Assembly: GCA_937942935.1 (NCBI GenBank)
Contig: CALDGT010001185.1
Span: 1-17,228 of the forward strand
DNA: 17,228 bases
Source: an uncultured Chloroflexota bacterium
GTDB lineage: Bacteria > Chloroflexota > Anaerolineae > Aggregatilineales > Phototrophicaceae
Direction: 5' to 3'
A program made the position numbers and the translations under genes. Shown here piece by piece: positions 7,459-14,163 of the stretch (within the stretch, counting starts at the first letter, position 1; every line of letters begins with the position of its first letter). A model generated the notes under the pieces. The model was not told the DNA's origin, ran no database searches, and saw only the letters and a program-made list of their open reading frames with translations.

Positions 7459-7878
7459 TTAGCGTGTCTGAAAAAAAAGCGCCTTCTTCTCTCCGGGGAG
7501 GGTAAAATCGAAGCCACAGGCGAGGAAAAAATCTTCTGTAGAGGTAATTGCCATCACTTCTAAAATATTTTCGTCTTGTGCCAATCGGACACACGCATCC
7601 ACCAATTTACGCCCAATTCCAAGCCCTTGGTGTTGATTTGATACGGCTAAACTGCGAATTTCTGCCAATTTTGGCGAATAAATTTCGAGCGCAACACATC
7701 CCACAATTTGCCCATCTACTTCGGCAATGAAAAAATGTTGCATTAACTCGTCTAACTCATCAAAAGTACGTGGTAATAATTTCCCATCCTCAACAAATGG
7801 TTTAATAAATTCGATGAGCTTTTCTGTATCGGCAGATGTGCCAGTCCGAATGGTAACGGTAGGTGGGTTAATAGTCAT
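7459..7878 (-). CDS. GNAT-family N-acetyltransferase (ArgA-like type)
   Basis: 139 residues from the ATG at 7878, with AGGAAT upstream; it shares one base with the stop of the preceding gene (TGATG), a sign of coupling. The GNAT fold is complete: an IRT start, LLPR at 34-37, the FFIAEVDGQIVGCVAL strand pair at 49-64, LAEIRSLAV at 71-79, acetyl-CoA loop motif QHQGLGIGRKLV at 83-94, and ITSTEDFFLACGF at 111-123. The LLPR, LAEIRSLAV and FF..CGF pattern resembles N-acetylglutamate synthase-type GNAT domains, but the stretch after LPGEKKALF is short and the cysteine-rich end of typical ArgA is missing. It would move acetyl from acetyl-CoA to an amine. Glutamate is a possible acceptor but unproven, and no arginine genes are nearby. 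Confidence 0.85.
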   Translation of the reverse strand: MTINPPTVTIRTGTSADTEKLIEFIKPFVEDGKLLPRTFDELDELMQHFFIAEVDGQIVGCVALEIYSPKLAEIRSLAVSNQHQGLGIGRKLVDACVRLAQDENILEVMAITSTEDFFLACGFDFTLPGEKKALFFQTR

Positions 7879-8183
7879 CAAACAATTCCTGCGATTCGCG
7901 CAATCACATATGCTAAAAATAAAGATACGCTCAAGACCAACCATGCGGCGGTTCGCCCTGCATTATGCGCCACATCGCGCCCTTTTTCTTCTATGGTCAC
8001 ATTGCCAAGCAAATCCACATAAAAATCGATGTTTTGCTCACCATCAGTCAGACGGGTCATGAAATCATGCCCACTGACAAGTTCCCACTTGTCGCGCCAA
8101 TCGTCACCTAATTTTTGGCAAATGGCATTATCGAGGGCAATACGCGCTTCTTCTGGAGAAATAATAGGTGGTTCTTGAGACAT
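7878..8183 (-). CDS. Small tail-anchored membrane protein of unknown function
   Basis: 101 residues from the ATG at 8183; a TTG at 8201 is a less likely start. The N-terminal part (1-75) is soluble and mixed alpha/beta with three tryptophans or aromatics in DDWRDKWELVSGHDF and a DFYVDLLGNVTIEEK strand pair. The C-terminus is a single membrane helix (about 79-99) with only Val after it, giving a tail-anchor topology. I do not recognise the family. It is translationally coupled to the GNAT gene and reads from a divergent promoter region shared with the receiver gene. Confidence 0.7.
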   Translation of the reverse strand: MSQEPPIISPEEARIALDNAICQKLGDDWRDKWELVSGHDFMTRLTDGEQNIDFYVDLLGNVTIEEKGRDVAHNAGRTAAWLVLSVSLFLAYVIARIAGIV

Positions 8184-8217
8184 GAATAAACTCTTTATCA
8201 AGATAAGTTCAAAATTT

Positions 8218-8226
8218 ATTGTAACA
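8218..8226 (-). promoter_or_regulatory. Extended -10 for the tail-anchored protein/GNAT operon
   Basis: On the minus strand TGTTACAAT (8226-8218) matches a TGn-extended -10 with TACAAT and lies 35 nt before the ATG at 8183. No good -35 is seen, which extended -10 promoters can tolerate. Confidence 0.45.
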
Positions 8227-8256
8227 GAATTTTGATAGAGGCGTAGGGGATTTTTT

Positions 8257-8265
8257 TGCTACAAT
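8257..8265 (+). promoter_or_regulatory. Extended -10 for the receiver gene
   Basis: TGCTACAAT is a TGn-extended -10 (TACAAT) 37 nt before the ATG at 8302. It mirrors the minus-strand element at 8226-8218. No clear -35 lies 16-18 bp upstream. Confidence 0.5.
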
Positions 8266-8301
8266 AGAGTCATTTATAAATGCACTCATAAGGAAACGAA
8301 C

Positions 8302-8703
8302 ATGACAACTTGGATGGTGGTTGAAGATGAACCCGGATTATACGACATGGTACTCACCATGTACTCGCTAATGGGTGTGCATGGGGTGGCATTCACCACA
8401 GGCGAAGATGCGCTCGATTGGATTGAAGCCGTAGATAAAGGGCAATTTAGTGATGAAATTCCAGAACTCGCCATGCTCGATATTCGCCTGCCGGGTGCAG
8501 AAGATGGGATAGCGGTTGGGGTACGGATGCGCCAAAGCCCTATTCTAAAACACACACGCATCGTATTGATGACTGCTTATAAACTCTCTCCAAGAGATGA
8601 AACCCATATTAAACAGCAAGTACAAGCCGATATTTTACTCTATAAGCCATTACCAGATTTTGAAACCCTACAACAATTACTCTTTGATATTGCCAAAAGT
8701 TAG
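8302..8703 (+). CDS. Stand-alone response regulator receiver (REC) protein
   Basis: 133 residues. The ATG at 8302 is preceded by AAGGAA at proper spacing. It consists of one REC domain: acidic pocket E8-D9-E10, phospho-acceptor D60 in AMLDIRLPG, the switch Thr T91 in LMTAY, and the conserved Lys-Pro at K115 in LYKPLP. There is no DNA-binding or enzymatic output domain, so it acts by protein contacts, either as a CheY/Spo0F-like shuttle or as a phosphate sink. The histidine kinase gene 165 nt downstream is the obvious partner candidate, although that gene has its own promoter. Confidence 0.93.
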   Translation: MTTWMVVEDEPGLYDMVLTMYSLMGVHGVAFTTGEDALDWIEAVDKGQFSDEIPELAMLDIRLPGAEDGIAVGVRMRQSPILKHTRIVLMTAYKLSPRDETHIKQQVQADILLYKPLPDFETLQQLLFDIAKS

Positions 8704-8803
8704 ACATCTATTGCACTGTAGTGGTGATTTTTTTGAGCGCCACTACTTATCATCTCCTCATTTTGCGATAGTTCATCTACCCAAATAGATATTAGATGGT
8801 TTG

Positions 8804-8832
8804 TTGCATTTCATCTGGCACTCATCTATAAT
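8804..8832 (+). promoter_or_regulatory. Sigma70-type promoter of the histidine kinase gene
   Basis: TTGCAT (8804-8809), a 17-bp spacer and a perfect TATAAT (8827-8832). Transcription would begin near 8839, giving a very short leader of 14 to 29 nt depending on the start codon. This is the best promoter match in the window. Confidence 0.75.
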
Positions 8833-8867
8833 TCATTTATGGTTAATGATGAGTGAGCAAATTGTGC

Positions 8868-10415
8868 ATGTTACAATCGGAATATTCAATACAACCCAAC
8901 CTCATTTCACAATCGGAACGATTTATCCAATCGGCGTTAGATGCCCTTTCTGCCCATATTGCCATCCTTAATAAACATGGTGTCATTATTGGTGTGAATG
9001 CCGCATGGCAACATTTTGGAGACGATAATCATCTGGTACATGCGAATTATTGTATCGGCATGAATTATTTAGATGTGTGCGATAAAGCCTCTGGTCGCAA
9101 TAACCGCGAAGCAGAGATGGTCTCAACGGGTATCCGCGAGGTCATGAATCGACAACGAGACGAATTTAAGATGGAATATCCTTGTCATAGCGCCACACAG
9201 AAACGGTGGTTTATTATGACTGTCACCAGATTTAGTTGGGACGGGCAAGACCGTTATATTGTGGCGCATCAAAATGTGACCGAACTGAAGGTGATGCAAG
9301 TCGAACTCTCAGAAAATCAGAAGCGTATTCAAGCCATTTTAGATAATGTTGTGAATGGCATCATCACACTCGACTCGCGCGGGTTCATCGAAACAGCCAA
9401 TACTGCGGCGTGTGCGATTTTTGAATATACAGTAGACCAATTTACATCACAATCTATAGACCATTTAATCAGCAATATCCCCAAAAACAAAACGTCCCGC
9501 CAATACCTAGAAGAATTGGTCACACGGGTAGATCATGAACATATTGGCAAACGAAGTGATGGGCGCGAGTTTCCGATGTATCTTGCCCTTAGCAAAGTAA
9601 TCTTGGGCAATCGGGCGGTGTATATTGCCATTATTCAAGATATAACAGACCGCAAACGCCTAGAGGCAGAAGTTTTAGAAAAAGAAACACTAAGCATCGA
9701 ATTACAAAAAGAACGTGAATTGCGCGAGCTAAAAAATCGCTTCATCACGATGATGTCGCACGAACTTCGCACCCCCCTTGCCTCGATTATGTTATCGAAT
9801 GATTTACTCAAATTATATGGGGAACAAGCCCCACCAGAAGAGAAATTGTTATACATCGAGAATATTCGCCAACAAGTCGAATTACTCACCGACCTCATTA
9901 AAGATGTGGCGACCATCAGCCGTACTGATGTGCATAACACCACAATGATGCCCGAATTGTTGGATATTGTGGATTACTGCAAGCGGTTGGTGGGCGAATT
10001 TAGCCTAACTCATAAGCAAACCCACCAATTGGTATTCGATAGCAAACAAAGCCAAATTATGGTGATGGTAGACATCAAGCTCATGCGCCAAGTATTTAGC
10101 AACCTCATCTCGAATGCCTTAAAATATTCTCCAAAAGGGGAAACGGTGAGCATGGTTATTCAAATAGAAGGGCGAAATGTAGCTATTTCTGTAAAAGATA
10201 ATGGCATTGGCATCCCTAAAGCAGACCAAGCCCGTTTATTTGAACCATTTCATCGTGGGTCAAATGTTGGCACAACACCCGGCACTGGCTTGGGATTAGC
10301 GATAGCCAGACAAGCCATTATGCTTCACGATGGCACAATCGAAGTCGAAAGTGACGAAGGCAATGGCACAAGCATCATCGTGCGCCTGCCGATTCATCTT
10401 GAAATGGAGAATTAA
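8868..10415 (+). CDS. Soluble PAS-PAS sensor histidine kinase
   Basis: 515 residues from the ATG at 8868; a GTG at 8853 adds five residues, and neither start has a strong SD. With numbering from GTG 8853, two PAS domains lie at about 25-145 (AHIAILNKHGVIIGVNAAW, later MEYPCHSATQKRWF) and about 155-265 (AILDNVVNGIITLDSRGFIE, ending IIQDITDRKRLEAE). Then come a short coiled coil, the HisKA H-box MMSHELRTPLAS with phospho-acceptor H303, and a HATPase_c domain with N box VFSNLISNALKYSP, G1 DNGIGIP, F box LFEPFHRG and G2 GTGLGLAIA. There are no membrane helices, so it senses an internal signal, possibly a ligand, redox state or light through the PAS domains; no cofactor-binding residue can be assigned. 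The likely phosphate acceptor is the receiver protein just upstream. Confidence 0.93.
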   Translation: MLQSEYSIQPNLISQSERFIQSALDALSAHIAILNKHGVIIGVNAAWQHFGDDNHLVHANYCIGMNYLDVCDKASGRNNREAEMVSTGIREVMNRQRDEFKMEYPCHSATQKRWFIMTVTRFSWDGQDRYIVAHQNVTELKVMQVELSENQKRIQAILDNVVNGIITLDSRGFIETANTAACAIFEYTVDQFTSQSIDHLISNIPKNKTSRQYLEELVTRVDHEHIGKRSDGREFPMYLALSKVILGNRAVYIAIIQDITDRKRLEAEVLEKETLSIELQKERELRELKNRFITMMSHELRTPLASIMLSNDLLKLYGEQAPPEEKLLYIENIRQQVELLTDLIKDVATISRTDVHNTTMMPELLDIVDYCKRLVGEFSLTHKQTHQLVFDSKQSQIMVMVDIKLMRQVFSNLISNALKYSPKGETVSMVIQIEGRNVAISVKDNGIGIPKADQARLFEPFHRGSNVGTTPGTGLGLAIARQAIMLHDGTIEVESDEGNGTSIIVRLPIHLEMEN

Positions 10416-10416
10416 C

Positions 10417-10449
10417 CGAAAAAGGGCGCAGATGTTGCGCCCTTTTTCG
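10417..10449. terminator. Bidirectional terminator between the histidine kinase gene and pyrH
   Basis: A perfect 14-bp stem, CGAAAAAGGGCGCA paired with TGCGCCCTTTTTCG, with loop GATGT. The A/T runs in the stem give a U-run at the 3' side on both strands. It sits exactly between convergent stops at 10415 and 10456. Confidence 0.88.
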
Positions 10450-10455
10450 CCCGTA

Positions 10456-11175
10456 CTAGTCGCTAATAATTGTCCCCACACTATGGTCGCCACACACCGC
10501 CCGATATAAATCGTCTTCTGCCCAAAAGTTGATGACTAAAATAGGCATTTTATTTTCTTGGCAAAGCGTAAAAGCGGTCATATCCATCACTTCAAATTTA
10601 TTTTTAAGCACTTCATCATATGTCAAATGGCTATAACGAGTGGCTGTGGGGTCTTTTTTGGGGTCGGCAGAATAAACACCATCTACTTTAGTCGCCTTAA
10701 TGACAATTTGGGCATTAATTTCCATTGCCCGCAAAGCGGCGGCGGTATCGGTGGTAAAGTATGGATTCCCTGTCCCACCAGAGATGACAACCACCCGTTC
10801 TTTTTCTAAATGACGGATTGCCCGTAAGCGGATATAAGGCTCTGCGACAGTATTCATTTGGACGGCAGTTTGAACCCGTGTGGTCACGCCCTCGCGTTGA
10901 AGCGCATCTTGTAGGGCTAACCCATTCATGACTGTGCCAATCATGCCCATGTGGTCTGCGGTGGATTGTTCCATACCACGCTTCACCCCCTGCTCCCCGC
11001 GCCACAAATTTCCCGCCCCAATCACCACCCCAATTTGCACCCCCAGTTCAAAAATCCGTTTAATTTTGATGGCGATGTCTTGTGCGCGGGTTGGGTCTAT
11101 CCCAAAACCTTTTTCCCCCGCGAGGGCTTCTCCACTGAGTTTGAGGAGGATACGGTCGTATGCTTTTTGGGTCAT
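10456..11175 (-). CDS. pyrH: UMP kinase
   Basis: Phosphorylates UMP to UDP with ATP in de novo pyrimidine synthesis; the bacterial enzyme is a hexamer of the amino-acid kinase fold. 239 residues from the ATG at 11175, with AAGGA 8 nt upstream; an ATG at 11184 abuts the SD and is unlikely. Family motifs present: KLSGEAL at 12-18, IGAGNLWRG at 52-60, ADHMGMIGTVMNGLAL at 73-88, GGTGNPYFTTDTAAALRA at 133-150, KATKVDGVYSADP at 160-172 and MDMTAF at 197-202. The length is normal for the family. It follows rpsB-tsf as in many bacteria but is separated from tsf by an intrinsic terminator. The gene frr, often next, is absent, since a convergent gene follows directly. Confidence 0.97.
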   Translation of the reverse strand: MTQKAYDRILLKLSGEALAGEKGFGIDPTRAQDIAIKIKRIFELGVQIGVVIGAGNLWRGEQGVKRGMEQSTADHMGMIGTVMNGLALQDALQREGVTTRVQTAVQMNTVAEPYIRLRAIRHLEKERVVVISGGTGNPYFTTDTAAALRAMEINAQIVIKATKVDGVYSADPKKDPTATRYSHLTYDEVLKNKFEVMDMTAFTLCQENKMPILVINFWAEDDLYRAVCGDHSVGTIISD

Positions 11176-11202
11176 GATAAACATCCTTTCTTAAAAATTC
11201 GC

Positions 11203-11234
11203 AAAAAAAACGGACTAGCAAATGCTAATCCGTT
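11203..11234 (-). terminator. Intrinsic terminator after tsf
   Basis: On the minus strand a 12-bp stem, AACGGATTAGCA with TGCTAGTCCGTT, has one T-G wobble and is followed by a run of T ending at 11203. The mismatch is tolerated only in minus-strand RNA, which sets the direction. It lies 62 nt after the tsf stop and before the pyrH SD, so pyrH expression needs read-through or its own promoter. Confidence 0.85.
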
Positions 11235-11295
11235 GGTGTTATTTGAACATCCATTGTGTGATAACGATGGGGGGGATGTTCGCCAATTCCCCATT

Positions 11296-11937
11296 TTATT
11301 CAGCACTTTCGTCCGAGGTGGCATTTTCGCCGACTGCGAAGCGGGCAAAACGCCCAACTTGAATACTTTCACCCAGTTCTGCGACCACTTCTTGCAACAA
11401 TTGGGCGATGGTCTTCGATTCATCTTTGATGAAGGCTTGTTCCATCAACACAATATCGCTATAGAATTTGTCCATGCGTCCTTGCACGATTTTTTCCAAA
11501 ATATCAGCCGGTTTGCTGGCATTTTTGGGGTCTTCTTGCAACATACGAAATTGAATCCCTTTTTCGTGTTCGATGATGTCTTGTGGAACATCTTCACGGC
11601 GAACATATTGTGGGGATAAACTAGCGATATGACGCGCCAAATCTTTCGCAAAGGTGCGGAAGGTTGGGGTATTGGCGACAAAATCGGTTTCGCAATTGAC
11701 TTCAACAATCACAGCCAAGCGCGAATTGAAGTGCATGTAACTTTCGATGACACCTTCATTCATGGCACGCCCAGCGTTCAATTTTTTGGTGGCTTTGGCA
11801 ATCCCTTTTTCACGGAGCCAATCGGCGGCTTTTGACATATCGCCATTGTGCATTTCAAGTGCTTTTTTGCAATCCAATGGACCAGCGCCACTCATTTCGC
11901 GCAAGTCTTTTACCATTTTGGCGGTAATTTCTGCCAT
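11296..11937 (-). CDS. tsf: Translation elongation factor Ts
   Basis: Nucleotide exchange factor that recycles EF-Tu-GDP to EF-Tu-GTP. 213 residues from the ATG at 11937, with GAGGA 8 nt upstream overlapping the end of rpsB; the open frame extends upstream but only within rpsB. An N-terminal UBA-like domain carries signature LREMSGAGPLDCKKAL at 12-27, followed by KGIAKATKKLNAGRAMNEGV at 44-63 and the core EVNCETDFVAN at 79-89, which contacts EF-Tu. It is shorter than E. coli EF-Ts (283 residues) and resembles the compact Thermus-type form with one core subdomain. It is co-transcribed with rpsB, with a 4-nt gap. Confidence 0.97.
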   Translation of the reverse strand: MAEITAKMVKDLREMSGAGPLDCKKALEMHNGDMSKAADWLREKGIAKATKKLNAGRAMNEGVIESYMHFNSRLAVIVEVNCETDFVANTPTFRTFAKDLARHIASLSPQYVRREDVPQDIIEHEKGIQFRMLQEDPKNASKPADILEKIVQGRMDKFYSDIVLMEQAFIKDESKTIAQLLQEVVAELGESIQVGRFARFAVGENATSDESAE

Positions 11938-11941
11938 GTTT

Positions 11942-12778
11942 TTAGTCCTCATCCTCAAATAATTTAGAATCGCGTAATTTTGCGAGGGTAGATGCGCCAA
12001 AGTATTTTTCGTCGCCTTCTTCCTCATCATCTTCTTCATAATTCTTACGGGCATCGTAGGCGGTCTCATCGTCTTCTACGACATCCTTATCGCGCATATC
12101 GCGCCCTTCAATCACCGCATTGGCAAAGGCTTCGATAATGAGCTTGATGGCACGCATGGCATCATCATTACCGGGTAACACATAATCAATTTGGCGTGGG
12201 TCGCAATTGGTATCTACCAATGCCATCACAGGGATTCCCAACACATTGGCTTCTTTGACAGCAGTAGATTCACGGCGGGTATCTACCACAATCACCAATT
12301 CTGGCAGACGGCGCATTTCACGAATCCCGCCCAAACGCAAATTGAGTTTATCAATTTCGCGGTTCAACATGAGGGCTTCGCGTTTGGTGAGCAATTCAAA
12401 TTCACCTTTTTCACGGCGAACTTCTAATTTTTTGAGGGTATCAATCCGTTCACGGATGGTGCGCCAATTGGTGAGTGTGCCACCGAGCCAGCGTTGATTG
12501 ACATAGGGCATCCCGCAACGGACAGCTTCTTGGGCAACCGTTTCTTGGGCTTGGCGTTTTGTCCCAACAAACAAGACATTCCCGCCTTTGGCGACAATAT
12601 CGCGCACAATGTCATAATAGGCATTGAGGTTTGCAATGGTTTGTTGCAAATCAATGATATGAATCCCATTCCGTTGGGTGAAAATATAGGGTGCCATTTG
12701 TGGATTCCACTTTTGGGTGCGGTGTCCAAAATGCACGCCTGTTTCTAACAATTGCTTTAATGTTACTGATGAAGGCAT
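11942..12778 (-). CDS. rpsB: 30S ribosomal protein S2
   Basis: Structural protein of the small ribosomal subunit, needed for S1 binding and mRNA engagement in many bacteria. 278 residues; the ATG at 12778 has AGGAGA about 10 nt upstream. Conserved segments include LLETGVHFGHRTQKWNP at 10-26, GIHIIDLQQT at 38-47, FVGTKRQAQ and WLGGTLTN, and the second S2 signature region IPVMALVDTNCDP followed by IDYVLPGNDDA. An acidic C-terminal extension (EEDDEEEGDE and FEDED) follows. It is the first gene of the rpsB-tsf unit, with a promoter about 150 nt upstream and a long leader. Confidence 0.98.
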   Translation of the reverse strand: MPSSVTLKQLLETGVHFGHRTQKWNPQMAPYIFTQRNGIHIIDLQQTIANLNAYYDIVRDIVAKGGNVLFVGTKRQAQETVAQEAVRCGMPYVNQRWLGGTLTNWRTIRERIDTLKKLEVRREKGEFELLTKREALMLNREIDKLNLRLGGIREMRRLPELVIVVDTRRESTAVKEANVLGIPVMALVDTNCDPRQIDYVLPGNDDAMRAIKLIIEAFANAVIEGRDMRDKDVVEDDETAYDARKNYEEDDEEEGDEKYFGASTLAKLRDSKLFEDED

Positions 12779-12928
12779 GGTAAATTGTTCTCCTAAATTT
12801 TATCGTGTTATCACTAAGCATGTCCGTCATTCCGTTGTGTTCATCCGATTTATCAGACGACACGCACAAGCAGTCGGGGCATGTGAAATTTGCTGATACA
12901 AGTCAATTCCTGCATCAAACCGCGCAAT
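12779..12928 (-). other. Long rpsB 5' leader
   Basis: About 140 nt lie between the predicted transcription start (near 12922) and the rpsB ATG. Apart from the SD I see only weak stems, with no known ribosomal leader motif that I can name. A leader of this length is compatible with S2 autoregulation, but no structure is convincing by eye. Confidence 0.35.
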
Positions 12929-12957
12929 AGTGTAACATAGGTGGGCAACTTGCACAA
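12929..12957 (-). promoter_or_regulatory. rpsB-tsf promoter
   Basis: On the minus strand TTGTGC (12957-12952), a 17-bp spacer and TACACT (12934-12929), preceded by TGT for an extended -10. The spacing is optimal. Confidence 0.7.
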
Positions 12958-13073
12958 GATAAAACCCCAAAAACGCAAATTTTGTACGGGTGACAAATCT
13001 CACACCATTCTGATGACTTTTGTCATATACTGGTTGAAACTTATCCCAAATTCGCATATATTAAAAAAGTAAA

Positions 13074-13107
13074 TTTCATCACACCCACCCATTTTCATCA
13101 CACCCAC
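13074..13107. repeat. Short tandem direct repeat
   Basis: TTTCATCACACCCAC occurs at 13074-13088 and 13093-13107, with a 19-bp period. It lies upstream of the rpsB promoter. Only two copies exist, so this is not a CRISPR array. Confidence 0.8.
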
Positions 13108-13154
13108 TTGAACTTTACAACATTTGATAAGCTATATCAGTTAGGAGATATATC

Positions 13155-13376
13155 GTAAGCATCCCCACGCCTAAAGGCGGTGGCTCTCAACAGCCCTAAT
13201 GCTTACCAGTCTTAGCCAGTGATGGCACCGTTATGGGTGAATATATAGGCACTTCGGGGTACTTCAACAGATGGTCGTTCATATTCAGCATCAGGACAAT
13301 TCTCTAGTTAATTTTTATAGAGAATTAGTTTTCTATTCAGTCTTTGAAATTACCCAGAGGCTTTATCAGCCTCTGG
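13155..13376 (-). mobile_element. Candidate non-autonomous IS200/IS605-type element or omega-RNA-like remnant
   Basis: A gene-free segment with several palindromes. At the left, outer arms GTAAGCAT (13155-13162) and ATGCTTAC (13199-13206) enclose hairpin CCACGCC-TAAA-GGCGGTGG (13165-13183) and a small GGCT/AGCC hairpin, giving a three-way fold. In the middle AATTCTCTA (13298-13306) pairs with TAGAGAATT (13318-13326). At the right CCAGAGGC (13354-13361) pairs with GCCTCTGG (13369-13376). Hairpins near both ends, and a CGCC-loop-GGCG stem next to a GGGG tract, resemble IS200/IS605 ends and the 3' end of TnpB omega RNA on the minus strand. No transposase gene is present; a 31-codon minus-strand open stretch (13307-13212) might be a tnpB tail, but I cannot confirm it. 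It could also be an unrelated structured RNA. Confidence 0.4.
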
Positions 13377-13429
13377 AAGCATAAATTATCGAATAAGTAT
13401 CTTAATTGATGATAGAGGATTAATTACAT

Positions 13430-14044
13430 ATGCAAATTTACACTGATAATTTAGGCATCGATATTTGGTTTATTATGCTTGGCATTCTTGCCATGATTTT
13501 AATCATTTTATGGCGCAGAAAACAAAGTCCATCATATCTTTTGTGTTTTGGGTTATTTGGGATATATTTACTCTATACCATAGAAAAAGTATTTTTCCCC
13601 ATGTATGTAAGTGGGCAATATGTGAATGTCATGAGGCAACAGGCTTCCCTGTTAGATATAAATCTCGCCCCCTTATATTTTGGACCATTCACAACATTAT
13701 CCAATGCTTTACCCGGATTAATCCTGAATATTCTGTTAACCGTACCTTTCGGTTTTGGGCTAAGTTTTATAGTGTATGTCAAGCCAAAGCATTTCATTTG
13801 GTTAGCGCCCGCCGTTGGTTTAGGAATAGAAGCCATTCAACTCATTATCTCTTTACTATTGAAATACCCTTATCGTGTTGTTGATATAAACGACTTTATG
13901 ATGAACACATTCGGTATTTTGATAGGATATCTTATATTCCGATTATTTTCATGGCTTTATATCGTTGCAACCAGACAATTTGGTATCAAACATAATGGAT
14001 TATCAGAATATATTCACAAAATTGCCTTAAAAAACACTAACTGA
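13430..14044 (+). CDS. VanZ-family membrane protein
   Basis: 204 residues; the ATG at 13430 has AGAGGA about 11 nt upstream. About five membrane helices are predicted at roughly 11-29, 37-57, 96-117, 122-145 and 158-180. VanZ-family landmarks are LNILLTVPFGFGL at 99-111, GLGIEAIQLI at 130-139 and RVVDINDFMMNTFGILIGY at 149-167, matching the family's N..L..PxG, S/GxxIExxQ and R..DxxDxxxNtxGxxxG pattern. VanZ itself gives low-level teicoplanin resistance, but most family members have unknown roles. No glycopeptide-resistance genes are nearby, so a resistance role should not be assumed. It sits between a palindrome cluster and the beta-propeller gene, apparently as a single gene. Confidence 0.85.
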   Translation: MQIYTDNLGIDIWFIMLGILAMILIILWRRKQSPSYLLCFGLFGIYLLYTIEKVFFPMYVSGQYVNVMRQQASLLDINLAPLYFGPFTTLSNALPGLILNILLTVPFGFGLSFIVYVKPKHFIWLAPAVGLGIEAIQLIISLLLKYPYRVVDINDFMMNTFGILIGYLIFRLFSWLYIVATRQFGIKHNGLSEYIHKIALKNTN

Positions 14045-14120
14045 GTAAATAATAGCCCCCCTCAATTCATCACAACACACTTTTCATCCACCGATTCGGG
14101 TACGTTGGGCAATCTCGCGT

Positions 14121-14126
14121 TATAAT
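14121..14126 (+). promoter_or_regulatory. -10 element upstream of the beta-propeller gene
   Basis: A perfect TATAAT 38 nt before the ATG at 14164. No good -35 is seen 16-18 bp upstream, so the strength is uncertain. Confidence 0.4.
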
Positions 14127-14163
14127 AGGGGCATGGTTATGATAGCTGTGGAGATGTTTTGTG

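Noticed and set aside
8718..8746. Hairpin GTAGTGG/CCACTAC after the receiver gene as terminator
   Set aside because: The T-run lies in the large loop rather than after the stem; the stem is only 7 bp, so it is not a convincing intrinsic terminator.
13074..13107. Two-copy direct repeat as a possible CRISPR start
   Set aside because: Only two 15-bp copies with a 4-bp gap; no spacers and no cas genes.
13212..13307. 31-codon minus-strand open stretch as a tnpB C-terminal remnant
   Set aside because: It is too short, and I could not recognise TnpB motifs with confidence; mentioned only as a possibility under the palindrome cluster.
13430..14044. Glycopeptide resistance function for the VanZ-family gene
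   Set aside because: No other van genes are present; family membership alone does not support resistance.
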